Of a DNA stretch of 45,136 nt, positions 15,183 to 25,308 are shown piece after piece. A program made the position numbers and the translations under genes. Under the pieces are notes generated by a model. It worked only from the letters and a program-made list of their open reading frames with translations, made no database searches and was not told where the DNA came from. The first letter of the stretch is position 1. The number at the start of each line of letters is the position of its first letter. The DNA comes from Clostridiales bacterium (lineage in GTDB: Bacteria > Bacillota > Clostridia > Christensenellales > Aristaeellaceae): positions 1 to 45,136 of the forward strand of contig JAQXLU010000124.1 in the NCBI GenBank assembly GCA_029012285.1, given 5' to 3'.

Positions 15183-16037
15183 ATGAAGGTTGTGGTGAGG
15201 CTGATCGAAGGGGCGCTGATCGGCGCGGGGGCGGTGCTGCCGGGTATCTCCGGGGGCGTGCTGGCGGTGCTCTTCGGGCTGTATCAGCCGCTGATGCTAC
15301 TCCTGTCCGACCCCGCTGGACAAATGAAGGCCACGCTGCGCTTGCTCTGGCCGGTGCTGCTGGGCGCGGTGGCGGGGTACATCGCCATCGCCCGAGGCTT
15401 GGGGGATCTGCTGTCGGGCCCGTGGCGGTATCATGCGCTGGCGGCCTTTGTCGGTATGACGGTGGGCATGCTGCCCTCCCAGTTCGCCCAGGCCGGGGAG
15501 CAGGGCCGCCCCCGCAGCGCGTGGATGGCCTTTGCGTCGGTGCTGCTCCTTGGCAGCGGCCTCATGTTCATGGCTGACCGCACGCGGATGCTGATCACCC
15601 CCGGCTTTGGCTGGAACATGTTCTGCGGCGTGGCGCTGGCGATGTCCATCATCGTGCCGGGGATGAGCACCTCCGTGGTGCTGATGCCGCTCAAGGTGGT
15701 CACGCCCCAGCAGCAGGTGATCGACCTGTACACCCACACCATGCATGCCATCAAGCAGCTTGATCTGATGGCGCTAACCGCGCTTGTCCTGGGGGCGACG
15801 CTGACCATCCTGCTGCTGTCCAGGGCGGTAGCCCGGCTGCTGACGCGGCGCTACGCGGTGGTGTTTCATGGCATTGTGGCGCTGGTGATCGCCTCGACGG
15901 TTTCTGTGGGAATGGGGCTCGTCCGGGATGCGGGGGCGGCCTTCGGGCAGGGGCATATCATCTGCTTCCTGGTGGGAATGCTCCTCACCCTGGTGCTGGA
16001 GCAGTTCAACACCCGCATCCGCAATGCCGCCACGTGA
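15183..16037 (+). CDS. popT: DUF368 membrane protein, undecaprenyl-phosphate translocase PopT type
   Basis: 284-residue polytopic membrane protein of the DUF368 family. The signatures are the opening EGALIGAGAVLPGISGGVLAV and, in the second half, ALAMSIIVPGMSTSVVLM; this pair of related GxSGG/PGxS segments suggests an internal repeat. DUF368 proteins have been shown to recycle undecaprenyl phosphate, the lipid carrier for cell wall precursors, across the membrane, which suits a genome with a MraY-dependent pathway. The start has GGGAGGTG upstream. It follows a strong terminator by 52 bp; a weak TTGGAG-15-TACACT (15136-15162) may drive it. Family is sure; function is from homologues. Confidence 0.88.
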   Translation: MKVVVRLIEGALIGAGAVLPGISGGVLAVLFGLYQPLMLLLSDPAGQMKATLRLLWPVLLGAVAGYIAIARGLGDLLSGPWRYHALAAFVGMTVGMLPSQFAQAGEQGRPRSAWMAFASVLLLGSGLMFMADRTRMLITPGFGWNMFCGVALAMSIIVPGMSTSVVLMPLKVVTPQQQVIDLYTHTMHAIKQLDLMALTALVLGATLTILLLSRAVARLLTRRYAVVFHGIVALVIASTVSVGMGLVRDAGAAFGQGHIICFLVGMLLTLVLEQFNTRIRNAAT

Positions 16038-16069
16038 AAAGGGAGGCAGATGGCGCTGCCTCCCTTGTT
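16037..16069. terminator. bidirectional terminator between popT and aldo/keto reductase
   Basis: GGGAGGCAG (16041-16049) pairs with CTGCCTCCC (16056-16064) around a 6-nt loop, with AAAA on the left (U-tract for the minus strand) and TTGTTT on the right. Confidence 0.8.
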
Positions 16070-16077
16070 TGCTCCGA

Positions 16078-17109
16078 TTATGCTTCTTTTCCATCCAGGA
16101 TGGCTTGAATCGCGGCCTTTTCCTCGTCCGAGAGCGGCACATGCCGGGCCACGGTCTGCACGTTCTGCACGATCTGCTCCGGGCGGCTTGCACCGGTGAT
16201 CACGCTGGTGATGGCCGGGTTTTCCAGCACCCAGGCCAAGGCCAGCTGCGCCATGGTTTCGCCGCGCTCCTGGGCGACGCGGTTCAGGCGGCGTACCTTG
16301 CAAAGCACATCCTCCGTCACGCGATCCTTATTCAGGAACACGCAGGGGCTGGCCGCGCGGGAATCCGCCGGGATGCCGTTCAGGTAGCGATCCGTCAGCA
16401 GCCCCTGGGCCAGCGGGGAGAACACCGCCGCGCCAATGCCGCGCTCCAGCAGCACGTCGCACAGGGAGGGCGCTCCCTGCTCCACCCAGCGGTCCAGCAT
16501 GTTGTAGCGGGGCTGGTGGATGGTCAGCGGCACGCCCATGGCCTTGAGGATGTCGGCGGCCTTGGCGGTCTGCTCGGCGCTGTAATTGGATACGCCCACA
16601 TACAGCGCCTTGCCCTGGCGCACGATGTCCGCCAGCGCGCCCATGGTCTCCTCCAGGGGCGTTTCCGGGTCGGGCCGGTGGTGGTAGAAGATGTCCACAT
16701 AATCGACCTTCATGCGCTTCAGGCTCTGATCCAGGCTGCTGATGAGGTACTTGCGGCTGCCCCAGTCGCCATAGGGGCCGTCCCACATGGTGTAGCCGGC
16801 CTTGGTGGAGAGCACCAATTCATCGCGGTGGGCGCGCAGATCGCTGTCGAGCACCCGGCCGAAGGTTTCCTCGGCGCTACCGGGCAGCGGGCCGTAATTG
16901 TTGGCCAGGTCGATGTGGGTCACGCCCAGGTCAAAGGCGGTCAGCAGCATCTGTCGGGCGTTCTCGTGGACGTTGACCGAGCCGAAGTTGTTCCACAGCC
17001 CCAGGGACACCCGGGGAAGCTTGAGCCCGGACTTGCCGCAGCGGGCATAGTGCATTTGGTCGTAACGGTCGCTTGCGGGGGCGTAAAAGCCGGGAGCGGG
17101 TTTGGACAT
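16078..17109 (-). CDS. Aldo/keto reductase (YghZ/Gpr-like)
   Basis: 343-residue NADPH-dependent oxidoreductase. The catalytic tetrad is readable: D67 and Y72 (HIDLANNYG), K103 (STKAGY) and H144 (FYHHRPD). The C-terminal cofactor-binding segment SVITGASRPEQIVQN is present. The N-terminal YARCGKSGLKLPRVSLGLW and the DGPYGDWGSRKYL loop resemble the E. coli YghZ (L-glyceraldehyde 3-phosphate reductase) group, so reduction of small toxic aldehydes is likely but not shown. AAAGGAGG precedes the ATG. It lies 24 bp after the RNA methyltransferase gene and shares its promoter and the bidirectional terminator. Confidence 0.9.
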   Translation of the reverse strand: MSKPAPGFYAPASDRYDQMHYARCGKSGLKLPRVSLGLWNNFGSVNVHENARQMLLTAFDLGVTHIDLANNYGPLPGSAEETFGRVLDSDLRAHRDELVLSTKAGYTMWDGPYGDWGSRKYLISSLDQSLKRMKVDYVDIFYHHRPDPETPLEETMGALADIVRQGKALYVGVSNYSAEQTAKAADILKAMGVPLTIHQPRYNMLDRWVEQGAPSLCDVLLERGIGAAVFSPLAQGLLTDRYLNGIPADSRAASPCVFLNKDRVTEDVLCKVRRLNRVAQERGETMAQLALAWVLENPAITSVITGASRPEQIVQNVQTVARHVPLSDEEKAAIQAILDGKEA

Positions 17110-17133
17110 GGGAAAACCTCCTTTTGTATGTCG

Positions 17134-18255
17134 TTATTTGTAGATCAGGAACTCGCATTCCAGACGCCCGTTGTACAAGCGGCGCTTCTTATCGGCCCTT
17201 TTGCCAAAGGCACGCTCAAACATGGGGTCGGAAGTGATGGCGCACAGGCTCCAGCCGGGGTGACGGCGCAGCAGCTTGCCCATCTCGGCGTAGAGCTTCT
17301 CGCAGCTCCTGCGATCGCTCAGCCGCTCGCCGTAGGGCGGATTGCACAGGAACACGCCCGGCTCGCCCGTCAGCTGAAGCTGCTGCAGGGGGATGTTCGT
17401 CACTTCGATCCGCCCGGACAGCCCTGCCTGGTTTACATGGCGGCGGCATAGCTCCAAGGCCTCGGGGTCGATGTCGCTGCCGCTGATCGCGCTCACCCGG
17501 GACAGCTGGAAGTCCTCCTGGCACTGCCTGCGGATGGCAGCGCATTCTGCCGCCGGGAAGCAGGCGAACTGCTCCATCGCGAAGTGGCGGGTCAGGCCCG
17601 GGGCGCGGTGGCTCTGGCGGAAGGCGGCCTCGATCAGCAGCGTGCCCGTGCCGCAGCAGGGGTCGTGCAGCCGCATGCCGGGCCGCCAGGTGGAGAGCTC
17701 CACCAGGGCTGCCGCGAGGGTCTCCCGCAGGGGCGCATCACCGTTCCAGGTGCGGTAGCCGCGGCGGTTGAGCGCCTCGCCGGAGGTGTCCAGCGTCAAT
17801 CGGGCCATATCGCCGTGCAGCGCGATTTCAATGGGGTAGGCCGCGCCGCTTTCCGGGAACATGCTGCGCCCTGTCCCTTCCTTCAGCCGCTCAATGATGG
17901 CCTTCTTGGTGACGGCCTGGCAGTCACGCACGCTCATCAGCTGGCTGCGGGCACATTTGCCCGACACGTTGATTTTCGCATCCGCCGGGAGCAGATCCTC
18001 CCACGCAAAGGCCTTCACAAACTGGAACAGCTCCTCGAAACTGCGGCATTCCCGCTCGCCCAGGACGATCATCACCCGATCCGCGCAGCGCAAGCGCAGG
18101 TTGCACAAAAAGGCGTCCCGGAGGCTGCCGCCAAAGCGCGCACCGCCGATCTCGCCCTTTACCTCCGCCATGCCCAGGCGCTTGAGCTCCGCGGCGACCA
18201 CACCCTCCAGGCCGAAGGCGGCGGTGGCGATCATCGTCAGATGGTTCATATCCAT
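17134..18255 (-). CDS. THUMP-domain class I SAM-dependent RNA methyltransferase (RlmL/YpsC-like)
   Basis: 373 residues. An N-terminal ferredoxin-like/THUMP RNA-binding region (about 1-160) precedes a UPF0020 methyltransferase domain. The latter has motif I DPCCGTGTLLIEAA, the acidic motif GSDIDPEAL and the catalytic motif CNPPYGERL. NPPY enzymes methylate the exocyclic amino group of a nucleotide; by similarity to RlmL/YpsC the substrate should be a guanine of 23S rRNA (N2). The ATG at 18253-18255 is preceded by AGGAG at 10 bp. It is transcribed divergently from tig and followed closely by the aldo/keto reductase gene. Confidence 0.88.
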   Translation of the reverse strand: MDMNHLTMIATAAFGLEGVVAAELKRLGMAEVKGEIGGARFGGSLRDAFLCNLRLRCADRVMIVLGERECRSFEELFQFVKAFAWEDLLPADAKINVSGKCARSQLMSVRDCQAVTKKAIIERLKEGTGRSMFPESGAAYPIEIALHGDMARLTLDTSGEALNRRGYRTWNGDAPLRETLAAALVELSTWRPGMRLHDPCCGTGTLLIEAAFRQSHRAPGLTRHFAMEQFACFPAAECAAIRRQCQEDFQLSRVSAISGSDIDPEALELCRRHVNQAGLSGRIEVTNIPLQQLQLTGEPGVFLCNPPYGERLSDRRSCEKLYAEMGKLLRRHPGWSLCAITSDPMFERAFGKRADKKRRLYNGRLECEFLIYK

Positions 18256-18279
18256 TCATGCTTCACTCCTGTCCCAATT

Positions 18280-18308
18280 ATCATACACCCTGGGCATGGA
18301 AAAGTCAA
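18280..18308 (-). promoter_or_regulatory. promoter of the RNA methyltransferase-AKR unit
   Basis: On the minus strand, TTGACT (18303-18308), 17 bp, TATGAT (18280-18285). Confidence 0.8.
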
Positions 18309-18309
18309 A

Positions 18310-18335
18310 AGAAATCGCAGAATGCGGCGATTTCT
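18310..18335. other. inverted repeat between divergent promoters
   Basis: AGAAATCGC (18310-18318) is the perfect reverse complement of GCGATTTCT (18327-18335), with an 8-nt centre. It sits between the methyltransferase -35 box (18303-18308) and the tig -35 box (18348-18353). It could be an operator, or a terminator for minus-strand read-through, since the minus side continues TTTGACTTTT. Confidence 0.5.
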
Positions 18336-18347
18336 CCGGCAAAGCCC

Positions 18348-18376
18348 TTGCATCTGACAAAAAACTGTGTTAAAAT
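18348..18376 (+). promoter_or_regulatory. tig promoter
   Basis: TTGCAT (18348-18353), 17 bp, TAAAAT (18371-18376). Confidence 0.8.
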
Positions 18377-18449
18377 ATCGTTCGTGCGCAATGACGTAAC
18401 GCATTGGAGGGGCCATGGAGCCCTTTGAAAGAGTTCAGGAGGAATGAAC

Positions 18450-19766
18450 ATGACCACCTACGAGAAGATTTCCAGCAATAAGGCCAAGCTGACCTTCGTT
18501 GTTCCTGGCGAAGAATTCGAGGCTGCCATGAATAAGGCGTACCTGCAGAACCGCGGCAAGATCAACGTGCCCGGCTTCCGCAAGGGCAAGGCTCCCCGGC
18601 ACCTGATTGAGAGCATGTACGGCAAGTTTGTCTTTGTGGAGGACGCGATGGACATCGTCTTCCCCGAGCTGTACACAGCCGCCATCAAGGAGAATGACCT
18701 CAAGCCCGTCGATCGTCCCGAAATGACCGATATGGGCGAGTATGCCAAGGATCAGGATATGACCTTCACCGTGGAGGTGTTCGTCCGTCCCGATGTGACT
18801 CTGGGCGAGTACAAGAACCTGACCGTCGAGGTTGCCCCCAAGCATGTGGTGGATGAGGACGAGGTCAACGAGCGCATCAAGCAGGATCAGCAGAAGGGCG
18901 CCCGCACGCTGGATGTGACCGACCGCACCGTCGATTACAACGATACCGTGAACCTGGACTACGCCGGCACGGTAGACGGCGTGGCCTTTGAGGGCGGCAC
19001 CGCCCAGGGCCAGACCCTCAAAATCGGCTCCGGCCAGTTCATCCCCGGCTTTGAGGAGCAGATGGTTGGCATGGCCGTTGGCGAAGAGAAGGACCTGGAG
19101 GTCACCTTCCCCGAGCAGTACCACGCGGAGAACCTGGCTGGCAAGCCCGCGGTGTTCCATGTGAAGGTCAACAGCATCACCGCCACCGAGCTGCCCGAAC
19201 TGGACGATGATTTCGCCCAGGACAACGGCTTTGACACCTTTGCCGACTACAAGGCCAACGTGGAGAAGGAACTGAACAACCGCGCCGAATCCAACTACAA
19301 TGTGACCATCGAGAACGCCCTGATCGAGGCCGCCGTGAAGAACGCCGAGATGGACGTGCCCGCTGCCATGATTGACGAGCAGACCCAGTACATCCTGCGC
19401 GACATGGAGTACCGCATGATGTACCAGGGCTTGCGCATGGAGGACTACCTGAAGTACACCGGTCAGACCCGCGAGTCCCTGGCAGATCAGTACAAGGGCG
19501 AGGCCGAGCAGCGCGTGAAGATCGAGCTGACGCTGGAAGCCATCCGCAAGGCCGAGGGCCTGGAGCCCAATGAGGAAGAGGTCGACGCGCAGATCGCCAA
19601 GCAGGCCGAGCGCATGGGCCAGGAGCTGGAGGCCTTCAAGGCCGGCCTGACCGAGGAGCAGAAGTCCTACCTGGTGGACACCGCCGCCATCCAGAAGGTC
19701 TGCGACCTGCTCAAGGCCGGCGCGACCGTCACCGAAAAGGCTGCCGAGACTGAGGACGCCGAATAA
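18450..19766 (+). CDS. tig: Trigger factor
   Basis: Ribosome-bound chaperone and prolyl isomerase that meets nascent chains at the tunnel exit. The 438 residues show the N-terminal ribosome-binding domain with GFRKGKAPR, a central FKBP-type domain (TVDYNDTVNLDYAGTVDG, GSGQFIPGFEEQMVGM) and the helical C-terminal chaperone domain. Two ATGs lie close together; the AGGAGG at 18437-18442 leaves only 1 bp before the first (18444) but 7 bp before the second (18450), so I start there. It precedes clpP-clpX, the common tig-clpP-clpX order, but a terminator separates them. Confidence 0.95.
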   Translation: MTTYEKISSNKAKLTFVVPGEEFEAAMNKAYLQNRGKINVPGFRKGKAPRHLIESMYGKFVFVEDAMDIVFPELYTAAIKENDLKPVDRPEMTDMGEYAKDQDMTFTVEVFVRPDVTLGEYKNLTVEVAPKHVVDEDEVNERIKQDQQKGARTLDVTDRTVDYNDTVNLDYAGTVDGVAFEGGTAQGQTLKIGSGQFIPGFEEQMVGMAVGEEKDLEVTFPEQYHAENLAGKPAVFHVKVNSITATELPELDDDFAQDNGFDTFADYKANVEKELNNRAESNYNVTIENALIEAAVKNAEMDVPAAMIDEQTQYILRDMEYRMMYQGLRMEDYLKYTGQTRESLADQYKGEAEQRVKIELTLEAIRKAEGLEPNEEEVDAQIAKQAERMGQELEAFKAGLTEEQKSYLVDTAAIQKVCDLLKAGATVTEKAAETEDAE

Positions 19767-19777
19767 AGATCACATGT

Positions 19778-19836
19778 ACGCGGGAGGACACTGCGCAGGG
19801 GAGTTCCTGCTGCGATGCGGCCTCCCGCGTCTTTTT
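19778..19836 (+). terminator. terminator between tig and clpP
   Basis: ACGCGGGAGG (19778-19787) pairs with CCTCCCGCGT (19821-19830), followed by CTTTTT. The large loop contains its own hairpin, GCAGG (19795-19799) with CCTGC (19806-19810), giving a branched structure. Confidence 0.75.
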
Positions 19837-19944
19837 CAAAATCGCTTGATAAAATTGAAGCGATGCTTGTAGCCATGCTGCATGCGGCATACCAAATGCA
19901 CATATACTATGCTGGCGGCCCTGTCGCCACCAAGGAGGTACACC

Positions 19945-20535
19945 ATGCCTTTGATTCCCTACGTCGTGGAGCAGACCAACCGTGGCGAGCGCTCCTATGA
20001 TATTTATTCCCGGTTGCTGAAGGATCGCATCATCTTCCTGGGCGGCGAGATTGACGACGATGTGGCCAACACCGTCGTGGCCCAGCTGCTCTTCCTGGAG
20101 ATGGAGGACCCGGATGCCGACATCTGCCTGTACATCAACAGTCCCGGCGGCTCCATCTCCGCGGGCATGGCCATCTACGACACCATGCAGTACATCAAGC
20201 CCCAGGTGCGCACGGTGTGCATCGGCCTGGCGGCCTCGATGGGCGCATTCCTGCTGATGGCGGGCGAAAAGGGCAAGCGCTGCGCACTGCCCAACAGCGA
20301 GGTCATGATTCATCAGCCCCTGGGCGGCGCGCAGGGCCAGGCGACGGACGTGCAGATTCGCGCCGAATGGCTGCTGAAAACCAAGGAGAAGATGATCCGC
20401 ATGAAGGCCGAGATGACCGGGCAGCCTGAGGATGTCATCCGCCGCGACTGCGAGCGCGACCACTTCATGTCAGCCCAGGAGGCCCTCGAGTACGGCATCA
20501 TTGACGAAATCTTTGACCCGCGCGCCAAAAAGTAA
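19945..20535 (+). CDS. clpP: ATP-dependent Clp protease proteolytic subunit ClpP
   Basis: Serine peptidase that forms the double-heptamer chamber of the Clp protease. The 196 residues contain the catalytic triad S98 ([10 protein letters not shown]), H123 ([14 protein letters not shown]) and D172 (CERDHFMS). The start ATG has AAGGAGG (19932-19938) upstream and gives the standard [20 protein letters not shown], so the longer upstream frame is rejected. It lies 19 bp before clpX, hence one operon. A TATACT at 19903-19908 could be its -10 box, but I see no matching -35 and no CtsR heptamer pair. Confidence 0.96.
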   Translation: MPLIPYVVEQTNRGERSYDIYSRLLKDRIIFLGGEIDDDVANTVVAQLLFLEMEDPDADICLYINSPGGSISAGMAIYDTMQYIKPQVRTVCIGLAASMGAFLLMAGEKGKRCALPNSEVMIHQPLGGAQGQATDVQIRAEWLLKTKEKMIRMKAEMTGQPEDVIRRDCERDHFMSAQEALEYGIIDEIFDPRAKK

Positions 20536-20554
20536 TCATTTGTGAGGTATACGC

Positions 20555-21874
<1,320 letters not shown>

Positions 21875-21893
21875 TTTCCCCCAGAATACAATC

Positions 21894-21929
21894 GCGTCCC
21901 TGCTCCATGGCGGAGCAGGGACGCTTTTT
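21894..21929 (+). terminator. clpX terminator
   Basis: A perfect 13-bp stem, GCGTCCCTGCTCC (21894-21906) with GGAGCAGGGACGC (21912-21924), a 5-nt loop and five T (21925-21929). It ends 3 bp from the pflA stop on the opposite strand. Confidence 0.93.
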
Positions 21930-21931
21930 GT

Positions 21932-22681
21932 TCACTTGTACTGGTCCGCGCCCAGTAGCGCCTCGGCCCGACGGATCGCCTCCTCCGTGGGGGTGGGGAC
22001 GCCCTCCAGCGGGTAGTTGAGGCCGAGCTTCTGCCACTTGCCAACGCCCAGGGTGTGATAAGGGAGAATCTCTACCCGCCGCACCCGGTGCAGCGTGGCG
22101 ATGAAGGCCGCCATCTGCGTCAGGTCGGTTTCATCATCCGTCACGCCGGGGACCAGCACGTGGCGAATCCACATGGCCTTGCGATTGTCGGAGAGGTAGC
22201 GCAGCATCGCCAGGATGTTGGCGTTTCCCTGCCCGGTGAGCTCCCGGTGCAGCCTGTCGGAGAACATCTTGATATCCACGATGAACAGGTCGGTCACGTC
22301 TAGCAGCGCGTCAAAGCGGTGCAGCCAATCCGCATCATCCGGGCGGAAGGGCTGCCCGGCGGTGTCGATGCACACATGCACGCCGTCCTTCTTCAGCAGC
22401 TGGCAGACCTTGGTCACGAATTCCAGCTGCAGCAGCGGCTCGCCGCCGGAAAAGGTCACGCCGCCGTTGTTCTTCCAGTAGGGCCGGTAGCGCATCAGCT
22501 TGCGATGCAGCTCCTCCGGGGTCATCAGGGTGAGGGAGGAGCAGGGCGTCCAGGTGTCGGGGTTGTGGCAGAACTTGCAGCGCAGCGCACAGCCATGCAG
22601 GAATACGCTGCATCGCACGCCCGGGCCGTCCACCAGCGCGAAGCTCTCGAAGGAATGGATGCGTCCCAGCAGCTCGCTCAA
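21932..22681 (-). CDS. pflA: Pyruvate formate-lyase-activating enzyme
   Basis: Radical-SAM enzyme that installs the glycyl radical on PflB under anaerobic conditions. The 249 residues carry the iron-sulfur motif C31-x3-C35-x2-C38 (LHGCALRCKFCHNPDTW), the GGVTFSGGEPLLQ segment and DLFIVDIKMF. The start is a TTG (22679-22681) with GGGAGGG upstream; no ATG is available. It is 15 bp downstream of pflB and co-transcribed with it. Confidence 0.94.
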   Translation of the reverse strand: MSELLGRIHSFESFALVDGPGVRCSVFLHGCALRCKFCHNPDTWTPCSSLTLMTPEELHRKLMRYRPYWKNNGGVTFSGGEPLLQLEFVTKVCQLLKKDGVHVCIDTAGQPFRPDDADWLHRFDALLDVTDLFIVDIKMFSDRLHRELTGQGNANILAMLRYLSDNRKAMWIRHVLVPGVTDDETDLTQMAAFIATLHRVRRVEILPYHTLGVGKWQKLGLNYPLEGVPTPTEEAIRRAEALLGADQYK

Positions 22682-22696
22682 GGGATGATCCCTCCC

Positions 22697-24949
22697 TTAC
22701 ATGCGCTCGTGCGCCGAACGTGCGATCACGTCCAGCTGCTGCTCACGGGTCAGGTCGATGAACTTGACCGCGTAGCCGCTCACACGGATGGTGAAGTTGG
22801 CGTACTCCTCCTTCTCCGGATGCTCCATGGCGTCCAGCAGCTTCTCCACGCCGAACACGTTGATGTTCACATGATGGGAGGGCTGGTCGAAATAGCCGTC
22901 CAGCACCTGCACCAGATTGCTCTGGCGCTCCGTGTCAGAATGACCCAGGGCGTCGGGGTTGATGGTCTGGGTGATGGAGATGCCGTCCAGCGCCCAATGG
23001 TAGGGGAGCTTGGCGGCGGAGTTGAGGGAAGCAATCAGGCCGTTCTGCTCCGCGCCGTAGGAGGGGTTGCCGCCGGGGGCGAGGGGCGCGCCGGCCTTGC
23101 GTCCGTCGGGGGTCGCGCCGGTGGCCTTGCCGTACACCACGTTGGAGGTAATGGTCAATATGGAGGTGCTGGGTTCGGAATCCCGGTAGGTGTGGTGCTT
23201 GCGGATCATGTCGATGAAGGTTTTCAGCAGCCATTTGGCGATTTCGTCCGCCCGGTCATCATCGTTGCCGTAGTGGGGGAAGTCGCCGGTGGTGTCGTAG
23301 TCCACCGCCATGCCGTCCGCGTCGCGGATCACGCGCACTCGGGCGTATTTGAGCGCACAGATGGAGTCCACCACATGGGAGAAGCCCGCGATGCCCGTGG
23401 CGAAGGAGCGCTTCACATGGGTGTCGATCAGGGCCATCTCAGCAGCCTCGTAGTTGTACTTGTCGTGCATGTAGTGGATCAGGTTCAATACGTTCACGTA
23501 CAGGCCGGCCAGCCAGTCCAGCATGCGCAGGTAGGCGGGCTTGACCTCGTCCCAGGTGAGATATTCGCCCATCAGGGGGCGGTACGCCGGGCCGACCTGC
23601 TTCTTGGAGATCTCGTCCACGCCGCCATTGATGGCGTAGAGCAGCGCCTTGAGCAGGTTCGCGCGCGCACCGAAGAACTGCATCTCCTTGCCGGTCTGGG
23701 TGGCGGACACGCAGCAGCAGATGCTGTAATCATCCCCCCAAACGGGCTTCATGACCTCGTCGTTCTCGTACTGCACGGAGGAGGTGAGGATGGAAATGTG
23801 GGAGCAGTAGCTGCGGAAGGCGTCCGGCTCCCTGGAGGAATAGAGCACGGTCATGTTGGGCTCGGGGGAGGGGCCCATGTTCTCCAGCGTGTGCAGGAAG
23901 CGGAAGTCGTTCTTGGTGACCATGCTGCGGCCGTCCAGGCCGGTGCCACCGACCTCCAGGGTCGCCCAGACGGGGTCGCCGGAGAAGAGCTGCTGATACG
24001 CCTTCACCCGGGCAAACTTGACCATGCGGAACTTCATCACCAGATGGTCAACCAGCTCCTGTGCCTCCGTTTCGGTGATGAGGCCAGCTCTCAGGTCGCG
24101 CTCGATGTAAATATCCAGGAAGGTCGAGATGCGGCCGACGGACATCGCTGCGCCGTTCTGGGTCTTGATGGCAGCCAGGTAGCCGAAGTACAGCCACTGG
24201 AAGGCCTCTCGGGCGTTAGCGGCGGGCTTGGAGATGTCAAAGCCGTACTTTTCGGCCATGACCTTCATGTCCTTCAGGGCGTTGATCTGCTGGCGAATCT
24301 CCTGGCGCTGGCGCACCACATCGTCGGTCATGGTGCCGTCGCCGCAGTTGGCGAAGTCATGCTCCTTCTCCGCCATCAGCATGTCGATGCCGTACAGGGC
24401 CACCCGGCGGTAGTCGCCCACGATGCGCCCCCGCCCGTAGGTGTCCGGCAGACCTGTGATGATGTGGCTGGAGCGGGCTGCGCGCATTTCGGGGGTGTAG
24501 GCCTGGAACACCGCGTCGGAGTGGGTCAGGTGGTATTCGGTGAAGATTTTGATCAGCTCGGGGTCGGGCTCATACCCGGCCTGGCGGCAGGATTCCACCG
24601 CCATCTTGATGCCGCCGTAGGGCATGAAGGCGCGCTTGAGGGGCTTGTCCGTCTGCAATCCTACGACCTTCTCCAGGTCCTTCAGATCCTCGCTGATATA
24701 GCCCGGCCCATGGGAGGTGATGGAGGACACAACGCTGGTGTCCATGTCCAGCACGCCGCCCCGGGCGCGTTCCTCCTTCTGCAGGACTTGCAGCGCGGCC
24801 CACAGCTTGTTGGTGGCCTCCGTCGGCCCTGCCAGGAAGCTCTCGTCCCCGTCGTAGGCGGTATAGTTGGTCTGAATAAAATCGCGGACGTTGACCTCTT
24901 CCTTCCACTGGGAACCAAAGAAGCCGTTCCACTGATCGAAATTGTACAT
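22697..24949 (-). CDS. pflB: Formate C-acetyltransferase (pyruvate formate-lyase)
   Basis: Glycyl-radical enzyme that converts pyruvate and CoA to acetyl-CoA and formate, a central step of anaerobic mixed-acid fermentation. The 750 residues contain the catalytic cysteine pair (C412/C413 in [12 protein letters not shown]) and the radical glycine G725 in the C-terminal RVSGYAVKF. The activase gene next door and the conserved C-terminal sequence confirm true PFL rather than a diol dehydratase relative. The ATG is preceded by GAGGAGG. It is the first gene of pflBA, with its own promoter. Confidence 0.97.
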   Translation of the reverse strand: MYNFDQWNGFFGSQWKEEVNVRDFIQTNYTAYDGDESFLAGPTEATNKLWAALQVLQKEERARGGVLDMDTSVVSSITSHGPGYISEDLKDLEKVVGLQTDKPLKRAFMPYGGIKMAVESCRQAGYEPDPELIKIFTEYHLTHSDAVFQAYTPEMRAARSSHIITGLPDTYGRGRIVGDYRRVALYGIDMLMAEKEHDFANCGDGTMTDDVVRQRQEIRQQINALKDMKVMAEKYGFDISKPAANAREAFQWLYFGYLAAIKTQNGAAMSVGRISTFLDIYIERDLRAGLITETEAQELVDHLVMKFRMVKFARVKAYQQLFSGDPVWATLEVGGTGLDGRSMVTKNDFRFLHTLENMGPSPEPNMTVLYSSREPDAFRSYCSHISILTSSVQYENDEVMKPVWGDDYSICCCVSATQTGKEMQFFGARANLLKALLYAINGGVDEISKKQVGPAYRPLMGEYLTWDEVKPAYLRMLDWLAGLYVNVLNLIHYMHDKYNYEAAEMALIDTHVKRSFATGIAGFSHVVDSICALKYARVRVIRDADGMAVDYDTTGDFPHYGNDDDRADEIAKWLLKTFIDMIRKHHTYRDSEPSTSILTITSNVVYGKATGATPDGRKAGAPLAPGGNPSYGAEQNGLIASLNSAAKLPYHWALDGISITQTINPDALGHSDTERQSNLVQVLDGYFDQPSHHVNINVFGVEKLLDAMEHPEKEEYANFTIRVSGYAVKFIDLTREQQLDVIARSAHERM

Positions 24950-24988
24950 GCTGCCGACCTCCTCATGGCGTTGAAACTGGGGGGGATC

Positions 24989-25008
24989 GTCCGGGCAAGC
25001 ACCCGGAC
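24989..25008 (-). other. hairpin in the pfl 5' leader
   Basis: A perfect 7-bp stem GTCCGGG/CCCGGAC with a 6-nt loop, lying between the promoter and the pflB ribosome site. No U-run follows, so it is more likely an mRNA-stabilising element than a terminator. Confidence 0.5.
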
Positions 25009-25015
25009 AGCGATT

Positions 25016-25044
25016 ATTTTAGCACAAGATGTTGTATTATGCAA
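25016..25044 (-). promoter_or_regulatory. pflBA promoter
   Basis: On the minus strand TTGCAT (25039-25044), 17 bp, TAAAAT (25016-25021). An inverted repeat GCAAT-agaa-ATTGC (25041-25054) overlaps the -35 box and could be an operator. It does not match the TTGTTAA-type Rex site. Confidence 0.78.
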
Positions 25045-25308
25045 TAGAAATTGCAGCAAGGGCAGTAGGGGAACACCAGGGGATGCAACTTCTTACAGCA
25101 TCGAAAAATCCGTGCATTTGGCTTATGAATCGACCAAATTAGACAAGAGCGGACGCCTCAAGACAGTAAGCACGCCAAACACAAGATATTGTGGTCGAGT
25201 TTTGTCCGTTTTATCCATCCTACCGTCGTGATGCTCGCTACATGAGAAGCGGCGCGCCCGGACATACTCATCGCGACACATCGCGTCAAAACGGAAGGGA
25301 GGCTGGGC

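Larger units (their letters stand above)
24950..25308. other. 359-bp divergent intergenic region (pflB / lonB)
   Basis: The left third contains the pfl promoter and a leader hairpin. The right two thirds (about 25055-25290) is lower in GC. There I found no convincing sigma-A, sigma-F or heat-shock promoter for lonB, no ORF with a ribosome site, and only the small GCGA-caca-TCGC hairpin around 25272-25285. Confidence 0.6.

Noticed and set aside
19880-19908. sigma-A promoter for clpP using TATACT at 19903
   Set aside because: No acceptable -35 box at 16-18 bp upstream; left as unproven.
22319-25231. 970-codon open frame on the plus strand opposite pflA and pflB
   Set aside because: It is antisense to two certain genes, has no ribosome site and a His/Gly/Val/Leu-rich composition typical of the complementary frame of GC-rich genes.
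25055-25300. sigma-F or heat-shock promoter for lonB
   Set aside because: I searched by eye for GYATA/GGNNANNNT, CIRCE and CtsR patterns and found only partial matches.
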